Shown: positions 45,727 through 53,991 of the stretch, in pieces
Layout of the letters: each line of letters begins with the position of its first letter
Numbering within the stretch: the first letter of the stretch is position 1
Origin: Sedimentisphaerales bacterium
GTDB taxonomy: Bacteria; Planctomycetota; Phycisphaerae; Sedimentisphaerales; UBA12454
Assembly (NCBI GenBank): GCA_016930635.1
Contig: JAFGGI010000057.1
Span: forward strand, 1-64,000
Length of the DNA: 64,000 bases
Direction of reading: 5' to 3'
Notes under the pieces: generated by a model
Seen by the model: the letters and a program-made list of their open reading frames with translations, nothing else
The model's database searches: none
What the model was told of the DNA's origin: nothing
Made by a program: the position numbers and the translations under genes

Positions 45727-46881
45727 CTACTCGGCGGACCGGTTTAGTTGCTCAAGAACAAGCTTAGTAGTGTTTTGGCTGGCATTGTTTGAGGATAATG
45801 GTTTTATCAGCTCTGCAAGCCTAAGACTAAGGGTGGTTAGTTTGTCCGGGGCGTTTAAAAGTTTCTCACAGGCTGCGACAACAGGCGCGATGGAGGAGAA
45901 ATACGGCATAAACTCAGGAACAAGTTCCTGCTGCGACAGAATATTAACAAGCGACAGGTATTTGGTTGTTACAATCCTCTTTCCAACAAATTCCCATAAA
46001 TATTTATTGGATTGGTACATTATAACCATTGGGCACGCGGCGGCAGCTACCTGCAGGGTTGCTGAGCCGCTGGCGACCAAGGCAAAATCGACATTGCATG
46101 CGGTTTTATAAACGGCATCGGTAACAAAATTTAACCGAAGGGTCTTTAATGCCTCTTTTTTAAGTACCGCCAGGGAATTATCGTCAGCGGCAACGGCAGT
46201 AAATTTTATCGACGGATGACGTGCTTTTAGTCTTCTGGCGATATGCTGCATCGCCGGCCAGAGCGATTTTATCTCTGACGGTCTTGAACCAGGCATAAGA
46301 GCAATGTGTCCGGCAGATATAGAATACCTGCTGTAATTTTTAGGTTTTATCTGTTTTGCGTCTATGTTTTCAAGTACAGGACTGCCGACAAAATTGCACT
46401 GCAGACCTCTCTGGCCGAACCAATCCGGCTCAAAAGGCAGCACACAAGCCATTGACGCAGTACATAATCTTTTAAGTTTTTTCAACCGCCATGGCGCCCA
46501 TGCCCATAATTGAGGAGCGACATAGAAAAAGACCTTGACACCATTTTGTCCGGCGGCCTTTGCAATATGGAAATTAAAACTTGGTGAGTCACAGACAACA
46601 ACAAGGTCGGGTTTGTTTGCGGCAAAATGTTTTTTGGCGAGATTTATTGCTTTTATAAAAAACAAAACCTGCGCAAAGGCCTTGTAAGTCATAGCAGCTT
46701 TTTGGGTGGTGTTTAAAACAAGCTCACACCCCGCCTGGGCCATCTTGTCTCCGCCGAAACCCACAAATTCAAAATTACTGCCGGTTTGTTTTAATGCCTT
46801 TATAAGATTAGCACAGGCATTATCACCGCTGGCCTCAGCAGCGCTTAAAAAAACCTTATATGTTCGGCCCGAATCATTCAT
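45727..46881 (-). CDS. lpxB: Lipid-A-disaccharide synthase
   Basis: Joins UDP-diacylglucosamine and lipid X to the lipid A disaccharide in the inner leaflet. GT-B family GT19. Motifs: VFLSAAEASGDNACANLI at the N-terminus, EFVGFGGDKMAQAG, VVVCDSPSFNFHIAKAA, VFFYVAPQLWAW, LMPGSRPSEIKSLWPAM and ASGSATLQVAAAACPMVIMY. The frame is open 12 codons further upstream; the start MNDSGRTYKV fits the family best. Its presence supports an LPS-bearing outer membrane. It is separated from the upstream gene by a terminator. Confidence 0.94.
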   Translation of the reverse strand: MNDSGRTYKVFLSAAEASGDNACANLIKALKQTGSNFEFVGFGGDKMAQAGCELVLNTTQKAAMTYKAFAQVLFFIKAINLAKKHFAANKPDLVVVCDSPSFNFHIAKAAGQNGVKVFFYVAPQLWAWAPWRLKKLKRLCTASMACVLPFEPDWFGQRGLQCNFVGSPVLENIDAKQIKPKNYSRYSISAGHIALMPGSRPSEIKSLWPAMQHIARRLKARHPSIKFTAVAADDNSLAVLKKEALKTLRLNFVTDAVYKTACNVDFALVASGSATLQVAAAACPMVIMYQSNKYLWEFVGKRIVTTKYLSLVNILSQQELVPEFMPYFSSIAPVVAACEKLLNAPDKLTTLSLRLAELIKPLSSNNASQNTTKLVLEQLNRSAE

Positions 46882-46930
46882 AGGCCTATAGTTAAGATAA
46901 AATCCGTTAAAATACAAGGATAATAAAAAA

Positions 46931-46960
46931 GAGCTGCAGGCGGTTAAACCTGCAGCTCTT
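46931..46960 (-). terminator. Intrinsic terminator after the duplicated-unit secreted protein
   Basis: GAGCTGCAGG and CCTGCAGCTC form a perfect 10-bp stem with loop CGGTTAAA. Read on the minus strand it is followed by a T run (TTTTTTATT). It ends the 46982-49039 transcript before lpxB. Confidence 0.93.
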
Positions 46961-46981
46961 GAATATCAAATATAAAACTAA

Positions 46982-49039
46982 TTATGGACAGAACAGCCAT
47001 TTATTGGCAAAAATGGCGAGGTCGGAGAAGTTTACATCACCGTCGTCGTTAAGGTCCATAGGTAATGGATCGTCATTAGTAACATCCATAAAACCACCAT
47101 CAGTGCCTATCTGCAAAACTACAGGCTCGCTGAAGAAATCGCCATAAGGTTTGGGCCTTATAATGCTGCCGGGAACAGGAGTTCCGCAATAGAGTTGCCC
47201 GTGCCCTCCTCTCGGAGGTACCGTCTGGATCTGCGGCTGGTTGTGCCAATTGACGCCTGTCGCACTTATCGTAACCGGACTTGGCAGGTCATAAACGAGC
47301 GGGGTCCCGCCGCCGACTTCTGTAAAAATACACCTTAAATATGCAGAGAAGGCCATATCATAAGTTCCTCCAGCCTCGGAGCCCTGTATATACATAAAAC
47401 CTATTGACGGGATACCTGGATTCAAAATAACCTTGACGTTATAATACTCCGGCGGCAGGCTGGGGTAGTTAACTTCGATAGGCCTGCAGCTTTTCAGGTC
47501 CAGCGCGATTATTTCTGTCTCTATCAAACCAGTGTTGTTGGGCTCGTTCGGCGACCTGATAGGTATATCTTCACGGCGGCGTACTATCGTATCTGCAAGT
47601 TCATACTCTCCAAAATCCGGTTCGCCGAGCGGTTCACCTTTAAGGCAGATTACTCCATCGAACGGATCTGAACCGGGGCCGAAGAAATCTGACGGAACCG
47701 AATCAATCTCAACTGAATTGAAATCCATTAAACCCTCAATAGTTGCCAGGTAATCATATCCGCCGGCAATATAGGTTTCATATGTATATCCGGTAAATAG
47801 CAGAATGGTACCCGTAGTTGTTCCAGCCATTCCTTCAAGAATGCTTCCCGGAGCACCTTCAAATTCGATTTTATAGGTGATATCAAAAAAGCTGTCCACG
47901 GCAAAATCACCGCTCGGCAATTCTGTCAAAATTGTTTTGCCTTCACTTGGCAGGCCATTGCCGGTACCGATGGTGATTTTTAATAAATCAAAATCAGGAT
48001 CACCATGGATTTCGCCCTCCAGACGGAACAGATCACTCACAAATGTCTGTACAGGCTCACCAGGATTGCGCGGGCCGGTATGCAGTTCTCCGCTGACAGG
48101 CAGGGAGATACTTCTGTTAAAGCCTGCCAGGTCTCCTGTGCCGTTAACATCAAGGTCGAGTTCGGCATCAAAGAATACCGTTTTACCATCTTCCTCGCTG
48201 CCGGAAAGAGAAACAACACCGCTGAAGTTTCCCAGTGAACTTTCTAATACCATTGAAGAAGTTGGCGGCAGGCCTGAAGAGATAACAATAACTGTGTCTG
48301 GATTATAATAAGAACACGAAGCAGGAAAAGTTATTGTTCCGCTGCCGTTATCCGGAGCTGTACAGTTGTAGCAATCATTGGCTGTTCGTATCCGGATTGT
48401 TGCAATTGTCGAACCTGCAAAGCCATCCAGCTGACTGCCCGGTGCGCCGACAAATTCGATTTGGTAAGTAATATCAAAGAAGCTATCCACCGCGAAATCT
48501 CCGCTCGGAAGTTCTGTTAAGATAGTTTGTCCGGGCCCAGGCAGACCAAAATCTGTGCCGGCTGTAACCGTTAACATGTCAAAATCAGGGTCGCCGTAAA
48601 TCCCGCCTATAAATCGAAACATGTCAGTTGGAAACGTTTGTACAGGGTCGCCCGGATTTCGCGGGCCGGTGTGGACTTCACAGTCAATCTCTATATTGAT
48701 ATTCCGCTGAAACCCTAACAGGTCACCGGTGCCGTGGAGGCTTAATTGCAGTGTAGAAGTGAACATTTCCATTTCACCGCCCAGTATTCCGCCAGGCATC
48801 CGGATAATATTGCCAAAATTTGTGTGTGTACCTAGGCCTTCGATGGTTGTTCCGGGCGGCAAACCGTCGATAATCATCCAGACTTCATCAGGCGAAGTAT
48901 AATCGCAGCCTACCGGCGGCAGGTCAACAGTCCCGCTGCCGTTGTCAGGCTGGGTGCAGCAATCATCAGCAAATGTTGTGGATGCGAAGATAAATATTGC
49001 CGCTATAACAACTAATTGGAATTTTTTGAAAGTGCGCAT
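46982..49039 (-). CDS. Secreted protein with tandem duplicated unit and dockerin-like tail
   Basis: 685 residues. The signal peptide (LVVIAAIFIFASTTFA) is followed by two copies of a domain of about 200 residues (about 30-235 and 236-430). Each starts with CxxPDNGSGT or a close form and contains GPRNPGxPVQTF, GDPDFDxL and TILTELPSGDFAVDSFFDI. The last string is identical in both copies, so the duplication is recent or under strong selection. The C-terminal third is different, and the last 22 residues are a dockerin-like repeat (MDLNDDGDVNFSDLAIFANKWL). I do not know the repeated domain. It has a strong GGAGG ribosome site, promoter and terminator, and is a single-gene unit. Confidence 0.82.
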   Translation of the reverse strand: MRTFKKFQLVVIAAIFIFASTTFADDCCTQPDNGSGTVDLPPVGCDYTSPDEVWMIIDGLPPGTTIEGLGTHTNFGNIIRMPGGILGGEMEMFTSTLQLSLHGTGDLLGFQRNINIEIDCEVHTGPRNPGDPVQTFPTDMFRFIGGIYGDPDFDMLTVTAGTDFGLPGPGQTILTELPSGDFAVDSFFDITYQIEFVGAPGSQLDGFAGSTIATIRIRTANDCYNCTAPDNGSGTITFPASCSYYNPDTVIVISSGLPPTSSMVLESSLGNFSGVVSLSGSEEDGKTVFFDAELDLDVNGTGDLAGFNRSISLPVSGELHTGPRNPGEPVQTFVSDLFRLEGEIHGDPDFDLLKITIGTGNGLPSEGKTILTELPSGDFAVDSFFDITYKIEFEGAPGSILEGMAGTTTGTILLFTGYTYETYIAGGYDYLATIEGLMDFNSVEIDSVPSDFFGPGSDPFDGVICLKGEPLGEPDFGEYELADTIVRRREDIPIRSPNEPNNTGLIETEIIALDLKSCRPIEVNYPSLPPEYYNVKVILNPGIPSIGFMYIQGSEAGGTYDMAFSAYLRCIFTEVGGGTPLVYDLPSPVTISATGVNWHNQPQIQTVPPRGGHGQLYCGTPVPGSIIRPKPYGDFFSEPVVLQIGTDGGFMDVTNDDPLPMDLNDDGDVNFSDLAIFANKWLFCP

Positions 49040-49084
49040 ATTTTCCTCCTTTCATATAAATCTCTTAAAAATAGATACAGTCCC

Positions 49085-49113
49085 CTTATACCATAATTAT
49101 GGTGAAAAGTCAA
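49085..49113 (-). promoter_or_regulatory. Strong promoter of the duplicated-unit secreted protein
   Basis: On the minus strand: TTGACT (49113-49108), a 17-base spacer containing the palindrome ACCATAATTATGGT, and TATAAG (49090-49085). The palindrome between -35 and -10 could be an operator. Confidence 0.7.
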
Positions 49114-49214
49114 TAATTCAGATAAAAAGTGTCGTCAAAAAAAGCTCGTAAACTACCCTTTTTGCGTTTTTTAACAACAAACCGGCTTAAAATCGGTCAA
49201 AAAATTCTTCTGAA

Positions 49215-49796
49215 TTATTGCCTCATTGTATCGACGATCTGGTCGGAGCTGGTTTTTTCATTATTCAGCTCGTCCCATTCTTCAATATGGCTCGAAGAGT
49301 CCACAGTTGCGGTGAAGTTATATTGTGCCCATCGGTAGCTGCCGGTGGCGTAGTTGAACAATACCTCTGCGGTGCCTGTCGAGGATCCTGTTTTGCAAGG
49401 CTGGATCGAAGCGACCTGTTTTGTCTCAAGGGTTATTGTCTGGTCAACACTATCCTGCGGTGCCTGGACACGAACCTTCAGGGTAACGAGAAAAATACCT
49501 GTTTGACACTGGCCGACGTTTTTGAGTCCGACAATAACATCATATGGCTGAGAAGGCTTAAGCGCACCGGAGGGACCGGTAAGGCGAATATTTTCAATAA
49601 TGATATCTGGCAGAGCCTGGGTGCCGCATCGAGGCTGGTCAGGCAGGCCTGTCTTTGCCTGTTTTTGCATCGTAGAGGAGCCGGGGCCGGCCTTTCGCTG
49701 TATTATTCCCGGCTTGACTTCTTTAGCACCAAAAACAATGGATATGAAACAAACAGACAGCAGGATAAGTATTAATAAAAAAACTCTCCTTTTCAT
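49215..49796 (-). CDS. Secreted CARDB-domain protein
   Basis: About 193 residues with a signal peptide (VFLLILILLSVCFISIVFG) and one CARDB-like beta-sandwich at about 75-185 (DIIIENIRLTGP, PYDVIVGLKNVGQCQTG, FTATVDSSSHIEEWDELNNEK, the last with the typical xxExNNxK ending). CARDB modules are found in cell-surface and adhesion proteins. An in-frame ATG lies five codons upstream (49811), but the second ATG follows GGGG, so 49796 is the likelier start. There are no dockerin residues. Function is unknown. Confidence 0.72.
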   Translation of the reverse strand: MKRRVFLLILILLSVCFISIVFGAKEVKPGIIQRKAGPGSSTMQKQAKTGLPDQPRCGTQALPDIIIENIRLTGPSGALKPSQPYDVIVGLKNVGQCQTGIFLVTLKVRVQAPQDSVDQTITLETKQVASIQPCKTGSSTGTAEVLFNYATGSYRWAQYNFTATVDSSSHIEEWDELNNEKTSSDQIVDTMRQ

Positions 49797-49838
49797 AATG
49801 ACCCCTTTCATAGAGTATCAACATTAACTTTTCTTATA

Positions 49839-50363
49839 TTATTCTACTTCTGCCTGCGGCAAAGGCTGCTGAAGATGGTGTTCGGTATTTAACAGGCTTT
49901 CGGCCTGGGCTCTTAATTTTACAAAACCCCACCCGCCGAAGAGCATATACAGGAAAAATCCGTGAAAAGCCAGACCTATGAAATCGCCAAAGAGCAAAAA
50001 AAGAAGGCCGTCCAGCAGATACAGCACCATGCCAATTATATAGGCGGCTTTACTGCCTCGCCTGGACAGGAACCAGAACAAAGCAAAAACACCGATCAGT
50101 ACGAGATTTATCATAATTCCAATGATGGTCAAAACAGTTGCAAATGTTCCTGCCGATTCTTCTCTGGCGGCAGCTATAAAACCATCTACGATCATAGTAA
50201 TACCGAGGCCGATGACAAAAGTGACTTCAGCCTGAAAGAAAATCAGCACAGAATTGATCAGCGAAAACGCTGCGATAGCCCCGAACCAGCCGCAGGCCTT
50301 TTCTGCCTGATGAATTATTTCTTTTGGTTCGTAAGATTTGTTGCCCACTGTTATAGTATCCAT
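49839..50363 (-). CDS. Hypothetical four-helix membrane protein
   Basis: 174 residues with four hydrophobic helices at about 28-50, 55-75 (weaker), 78-100 and 105-150. The N-terminal 25 residues are polar (VGNKSYEPKEIIHQAEKACG). The tail is Gln/Glu-rich. No family is recognised. The ribosome site AAGGAGAG fits the start. It is on the same strand as the genes at 50408 and 51155, with which it may form an operon. Confidence 0.7.
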   Translation of the reverse strand: MDTITVGNKSYEPKEIIHQAEKACGWFGAIAAFSLINSVLIFFQAEVTFVIGLGITMIVDGFIAAAREESAGTFATVLTIIGIMINLVLIGVFALFWFLSRRGSKAAYIIGMVLYLLDGLLFLLFGDFIGLAFHGFFLYMLFGGWGFVKLRAQAESLLNTEHHLQQPLPQAEVE

Positions 50364-50407
50364 ATTACTCTCCTTTTTCTGTTGTTGATGGTTCTATCAA
50401 ACGATAT

Positions 50408-51133
50408 CTACTCCTTATTTTTATCCTCGTGGTGCATTTTATGCAGCAGGTGCCCAGCGAGGATTATAACAAATACTAGTATCAAAAGCACTAACAGAGC
50501 ATAAGAGCTATAGGAAGATACCTGGTTGTGAAACTGCCTAAGAAAAATAGCCCAGCCGATAATAGCTACATATGTTCCGGAAAGTACTACAGTGAGATTC
50601 AGCCAGGTCTGCAGGCCCATCATAAAGCCGATCACACTTCCGACCAATGGCCCGGTCATCCAGAAAGGAAACCAGACAAAAAGAAACAATCCTGCGATGC
50701 CGTATCTTAAAACGATATCTTTGTTGGCCTCCGCTGACTCGCGGATACGGTCAAATAAAATTTTAAGCTGTTTTATTACTAATAAATGCCGCCAACTGAA
50801 GACAAATAACGGATAAAATATCAGTACTACAATAGTTTCAACTATCATACAGATAGCAATCACGGTGCCGTATCCGAAACCCATAGAGTATCCGAAAGCG
50901 ATACTAACCGCTCTGCCGAAAATTGCCTGTGTAGCGGTCATTCCAAGAAAAGTCTGTCCTGCTGTGGGAGAGAGCATCATTTTTACACTTAGCCAGAGAA
51001 AATACATAAAGGCCGTTACAGCGCCGAACAGCAGACATTTTCCTTCAGGGCTGTTTAGAAGGGTTTTTTTTAACTCCTTCTTTTGCTCCGGATCCAACTC
51101 ACTGACAGGTTGTTCGTTGTTCTCTTCTGTCAT
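50408..51133 (-). CDS. Small multidrug-export-like membrane protein (PF06695-like)
   Basis: 241 residues, five to six membrane helices. The core YGIAGLFLFVWFPFWMTGPLVGSVIGFMMG resembles the conserved Gly/Pro-rich helix pair of the small multidrug export family (abridged key residues: V-x-x-P-x-x-x-T-G-x-x-x-G), though the family has mostly I-P-x-P-G-T-G. Transport substrate is unknown. The N-terminus is polar and acidic. It lies 22 bases before the start of the thioesterase stop on the same strand. Confidence 0.6.
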   Translation of the reverse strand: MTEENNEQPVSELDPEQKKELKKTLLNSPEGKCLLFGAVTAFMYFLWLSVKMMLSPTAGQTFLGMTATQAIFGRAVSIAFGYSMGFGYGTVIAICMIVETIVVLIFYPLFVFSWRHLLVIKQLKILFDRIRESAEANKDIVLRYGIAGLFLFVWFPFWMTGPLVGSVIGFMMGLQTWLNLTVVLSGTYVAIIGWAIFLRQFHNQVSSYSSYALLVLLILVFVIILAGHLLHKMHHEDKNKE

Positions 51134-51154
51134 ATCTTTTTTTATATTTTTTTA

Positions 51155-51568
51155 TTATTCAGGATACATAAATCCCGGCACACGTTTGGGTTTTCCCTTA
51201 TCATCTACACACGCAAGGATGCTCGAGCCTTCGGCAAGCAGTATTCCGGTCCCCGGCCGAGTTAGTTTATAGCTGTGTTCTATTTTCGCAGCAGAAACTT
51301 TTGTACATTCAGTAACAAGGTCCAGTTTCTCATCGTAATATGCAGGACTGCGATACTTGATAAAAAGTTCTGCGACGACCATATAAAAACCTTCTTTTTC
51401 AAGGTCTTTATATGCCAGACCGTTGGCGCGAAGAAGTTCGGTCCTGCCCATTTCGAAATATACAGGGAAAACACTATGGTGAACGACGCCGGCCTGGTCG
51501 GTCTCGCAATAACGGGGAATAACGGTTATTTGTTGAGATTGAACCGTTGTTTTTTCGGGAAATTTCAT
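51155..51568 (-). CDS. Acyl-CoA thioesterase, YbgC/4HBT family
   Basis: Hotdog-fold thioesterase of about 137 residues. The catalytic signature is RYCETDQAGVVHHSVFPVYFEMGRTELLR (key residues Y, D of ETDQAG, H, then Y-F-E-x-x-R), at about residues 19-48. The frame is open 13 codons upstream; starting at MKFPEKTT gives the usual length. It may hydrolyse acyl-CoA thioesters; YbgC is often tied to the Tol-Pal system, which is not in the window. Confidence 0.88.
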   Translation of the reverse strand: MKFPEKTTVQSQQITVIPRYCETDQAGVVHHSVFPVYFEMGRTELLRANGLAYKDLEKEGFYMVVAELFIKYRSPAYYDEKLDLVTECTKVSAAKIEHSYKLTRPGTGILLAEGSSILACVDDKGKPKRVPGFMYPE

Positions 51569-51729
51569 AGGTATGCAGAAAGGTAGCAAATATCTGAAAA
51601 AATTCAAGCCGGCTGTCGGTAAAAAACTGAGATAGTCCGGTAAAAGGAAGACAAAGTGCCCTAAAAACAGCTTATTTTCAGCAATTTGGGGCCTTTTAAA
51701 TTAAATTTCAATTTCAAAGTCTGCCCAAA

Positions 51730-51758
51730 TTGACATTTGGACCAAAATCTGGTAAAAT
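51730..51758 (+). promoter_or_regulatory. Near-consensus promoter of the c-di-AMP module
   Basis: TTGACA (51730-51735), a 17-base spacer and TAAAAT (51753-51758). It leads into the small lipoprotein gene, then cdaA and the YbbR gene. Confidence 0.8.
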
Positions 51759-51836
51759 AAAGCTATGCAAAACAGTGTGTTGCTGTTAACCTTTGTATAA
51801 AACTATAGTTAGCATAATTTAGCGGGGTTAGTTGTA

Positions 51837-52052
51837 ATGAAAAAAGTTTTATGTAGTATTTTACTTGCGGCTATTTTGTCGATTCTGACGATATCAGCAA
51901 TAGGCTGTCATGGTGCCGGCGAGACCTCTAAAGAGAGAACCGACGACCATCTAAGGCAGCTCAGGGTCAATGGGTCATTAATGGTTGATGATATTGACGC
52001 CGTTTTGCAGCAGAACAGGCCCAGCAGGCTTAGCGAATACACTGTAAGGTAA
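51837..52052 (+). CDS. Small lipoprotein upstream of cdaA
   Basis: 71 residues. A lipoprotein signal (LCSILLAAILSILTISAIGC, Cys near residue 24) is followed by a short polar tail of about 47 residues (TDDHLRQLRVNGSLMVDDIDAVLQQNR). No known family. It is the first gene after a strong promoter and comes 62 bases before cdaA, so it may be co-transcribed. Confidence 0.65.
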   Translation: MKKVLCSILLAAILSILTISAIGCHGAGETSKERTDDHLRQLRVNGSLMVDDIDAVLQQNRPSRLSEYTVR

Positions 52053-52114
52053 TATAACGGCACAAGGAAGGCCGGTGCCGGTCGAGATAAAAAGGATTTT
52101 AGGACTGAACGTAA

Positions 52115-52978
52115 TTGGATGCGATTTTTGAATATTTCAGTCGTCTGGCATCATACAATCCGCTTATTGTTCTCATTGAGCTGTTTCTAATAGGTCTTGT
52201 TGTCTATTGGACGGTAAATTTCCTCGAAGGCACTCGCGGTGAACGTCTGTTTAGAGGGATTCTCATCCTGCTGCTTGTCGTCTCAATGGCTATTAAGCTG
52301 GTGATTTCAACGTTTGATTTTGCAAGACTTCAGTATCTCTACAGCTTTTTTCTTTTGTTGGTTATGATCATAGCTGTTGCTGCGTTCCAGCCGGAGCTAA
52401 GAAGGATGCTGATAAGGATAGGTCAGACCGGTAGCTTCGGCAGCTCTGTACAACAACAGCTTTCTAAAACCGTCGAGGAGATAATAAGCGCGGTAAAAGC
52501 GCTTTCCGACAAAAAAACAGGGGCAATCATAGTTCTTGAAAGAAAGGTCGCTCTGGGCGAATTTGTTGAAACGGGGGTGAAAATCGACGCCAAGGTAAAA
52601 GCTGCGCTTCTTATGACGATATTTTACCCTAATACAGCCCTGCACGACCTTGCGGTGATTATCCACGGAGACAGGATAGCAGCGGCAAGAGTCCAGCTCC
52701 CACTGGCCGAAAGCGGCTCTGTAGGCGGTTCTCTCGGCTCAAGACACAGAGCAGCGGTCGGCATAACTACCGGCAGTGATGCAGTTGCTATAGTAGTTAG
52801 TGAAGAAACGGGAACGATAAGTATTTCTGAAAACGGACAGCTCGACAGATATATAAACGAAGAAGTCCTTCGCAAAAGACTGACGAGTGCGATTATTGAT
52901 GAAAACTCACTGCTGGATAAACTGCGAAGAGAAGCTGAACACAAAAAACTGCCTGATGCGGCGAACCGGGAGATATAG
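52115..52978 (+). CDS. cdaA: Diadenylate cyclase CdaA, with altered DGA motif
   Basis: Makes c-di-AMP from two ATP at the membrane. Three N-terminal helices (about residues 15-95), a coiled linker and the DAC domain (about 100-270). The RHR motif is intact (LGSRHRAAVG), as is VSEETGTIS. The other catalytic motif, normally LHDGAVII, reads LHDLAVII, with Leu in place of Gly. The catalytic Asp is kept. The start is TTG with an AGGA site ten bases before it; the nearest ATG is out of frame. Five bases separate it from the YbbR gene, as in cdaA-cdaR operons. Confidence 0.9.
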   Translation: MDAIFEYFSRLASYNPLIVLIELFLIGLVVYWTVNFLEGTRGERLFRGILILLLVVSMAIKLVISTFDFARLQYLYSFFLLLVMIIAVAAFQPELRRMLIRIGQTGSFGSSVQQQLSKTVEEIISAVKALSDKKTGAIIVLERKVALGEFVETGVKIDAKVKAALLMTIFYPNTALHDLAVIIHGDRIAAARVQLPLAESGSVGGSLGSRHRAAVGITTGSDAVAIVVSEETGTISISENGQLDRYINEEVLRKRLTSAIIDENSLLDKLRREAEHKKLPDAANREI

Positions 52979-52983
52979 AAGCG

Positions 52984-53991
52984 ATGTTTGAGAAGTTCAA
53001 AAAAGCAGCCATTGTAGTTTTTATAACCTGTCTGATATGGGTCTGGGCGGACCTGTCGCTTGATAAAGACCTGGCCGATCAGACTGTTACCGTGATCACC
53101 AGTAAAGGCAATCCAAATTTGTGGGTAACTATTGACGGCAAGCCCGAGATACAGGTAAAGGCTGATTTTAGAGGCCCGGCAAAAAGAATAACCGAGCTTG
53201 TCGGAAGAATAAATGCCGGCAAGGAAAAACTTGATGTTGTCTTTGATGCTGAATCGCAGAATATGGCCGAGGCTGGGGAATATACTTTGCAGGATGTCAG
53301 AAGATTCCTCGCTGAAAGCGAGAAAATCCGTGAGTATGGCCTGGCAGTCAAAGCCGCCCGGCCGGACAAGCTGCAAAATATAAAAGTTGTTGAGCTTAAA
53401 GAAAAGACTCTGCCGCTGACATGTGTTGACGACAAAGATAACAAAATAACAGGAGCTCGTTTAATTCCCGATATTATTACAATGCTTGTGCCTGATAATG
53501 TGATAGAAGCGAGAGTAAAAATAGTATCGTCAATCGAGGAAAGACAGGCTCGAGGCGGAACGATAGACAAAAAACCGTATGTCGCGCTGGGCAACGGAGA
53601 GATGAGATATTCCGATTTGACTGTAAAAGTTACTCTGCCGACAGCGATTCAGAATATGAAGCAGCATACTATCAGCGGCACGCTCGGATTTGTTTTCAGT
53701 GCGAACCTGGCAGGTAAATATGATGTGGAATTTATCAAACAGCCCGAGATAGGCAGCATTACTATATTTGCTACTGACGAGGCCAAGGCAGCCTACGAGG
53801 AAGAATCTTTTGAAGTATTACTCGGGATTAAAGATGAAGATGTGGGCAAGGAAGAGGTTAGCCGGCAGGTAATTTATAATTTCCCGGTGCAGTATGTTCG
53901 CGAGGATAAGATCCGTCTCAAAGGCGACCCCGCCGAAGCAAAGTTCAGACTTGTTCCTGTTAAGCAGACGCCGTTGTCGATTTCCGAGTAA
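52984..53991 (+). CDS. YbbR-domain protein, CdaR-like regulator of CdaA
   Basis: 335 residues. An N-terminal membrane anchor (AAIVVFITCLIWVWADLSL) precedes a long extracytoplasmic part with at least two YbbR-like beta domains (PNLWVTIDGKPEIQVKADFRGP at about 40-60, KLQNIKVVELKEKTLPL at about 135). CdaR proteins bind CdaA and modulate c-di-AMP synthesis. It directly follows cdaA. It overlaps the end of the convergent cstA gene by about 30 bases. Confidence 0.85.
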   Translation: MFEKFKKAAIVVFITCLIWVWADLSLDKDLADQTVTVITSKGNPNLWVTIDGKPEIQVKADFRGPAKRITELVGRINAGKEKLDVVFDAESQNMAEAGEYTLQDVRRFLAESEKIREYGLAVKAARPDKLQNIKVVELKEKTLPLTCVDDKDNKITGARLIPDIITMLVPDNVIEARVKIVSSIEERQARGGTIDKKPYVALGNGEMRYSDLTVKVTLPTAIQNMKQHTISGTLGFVFSANLAGKYDVEFIKQPEIGSITIFATDEAKAAYEEESFEVLLGIKDEDVGKEEVSRQVIYNFPVQYVREDKIRLKGDPAEAKFRLVPVKQTPLSISE

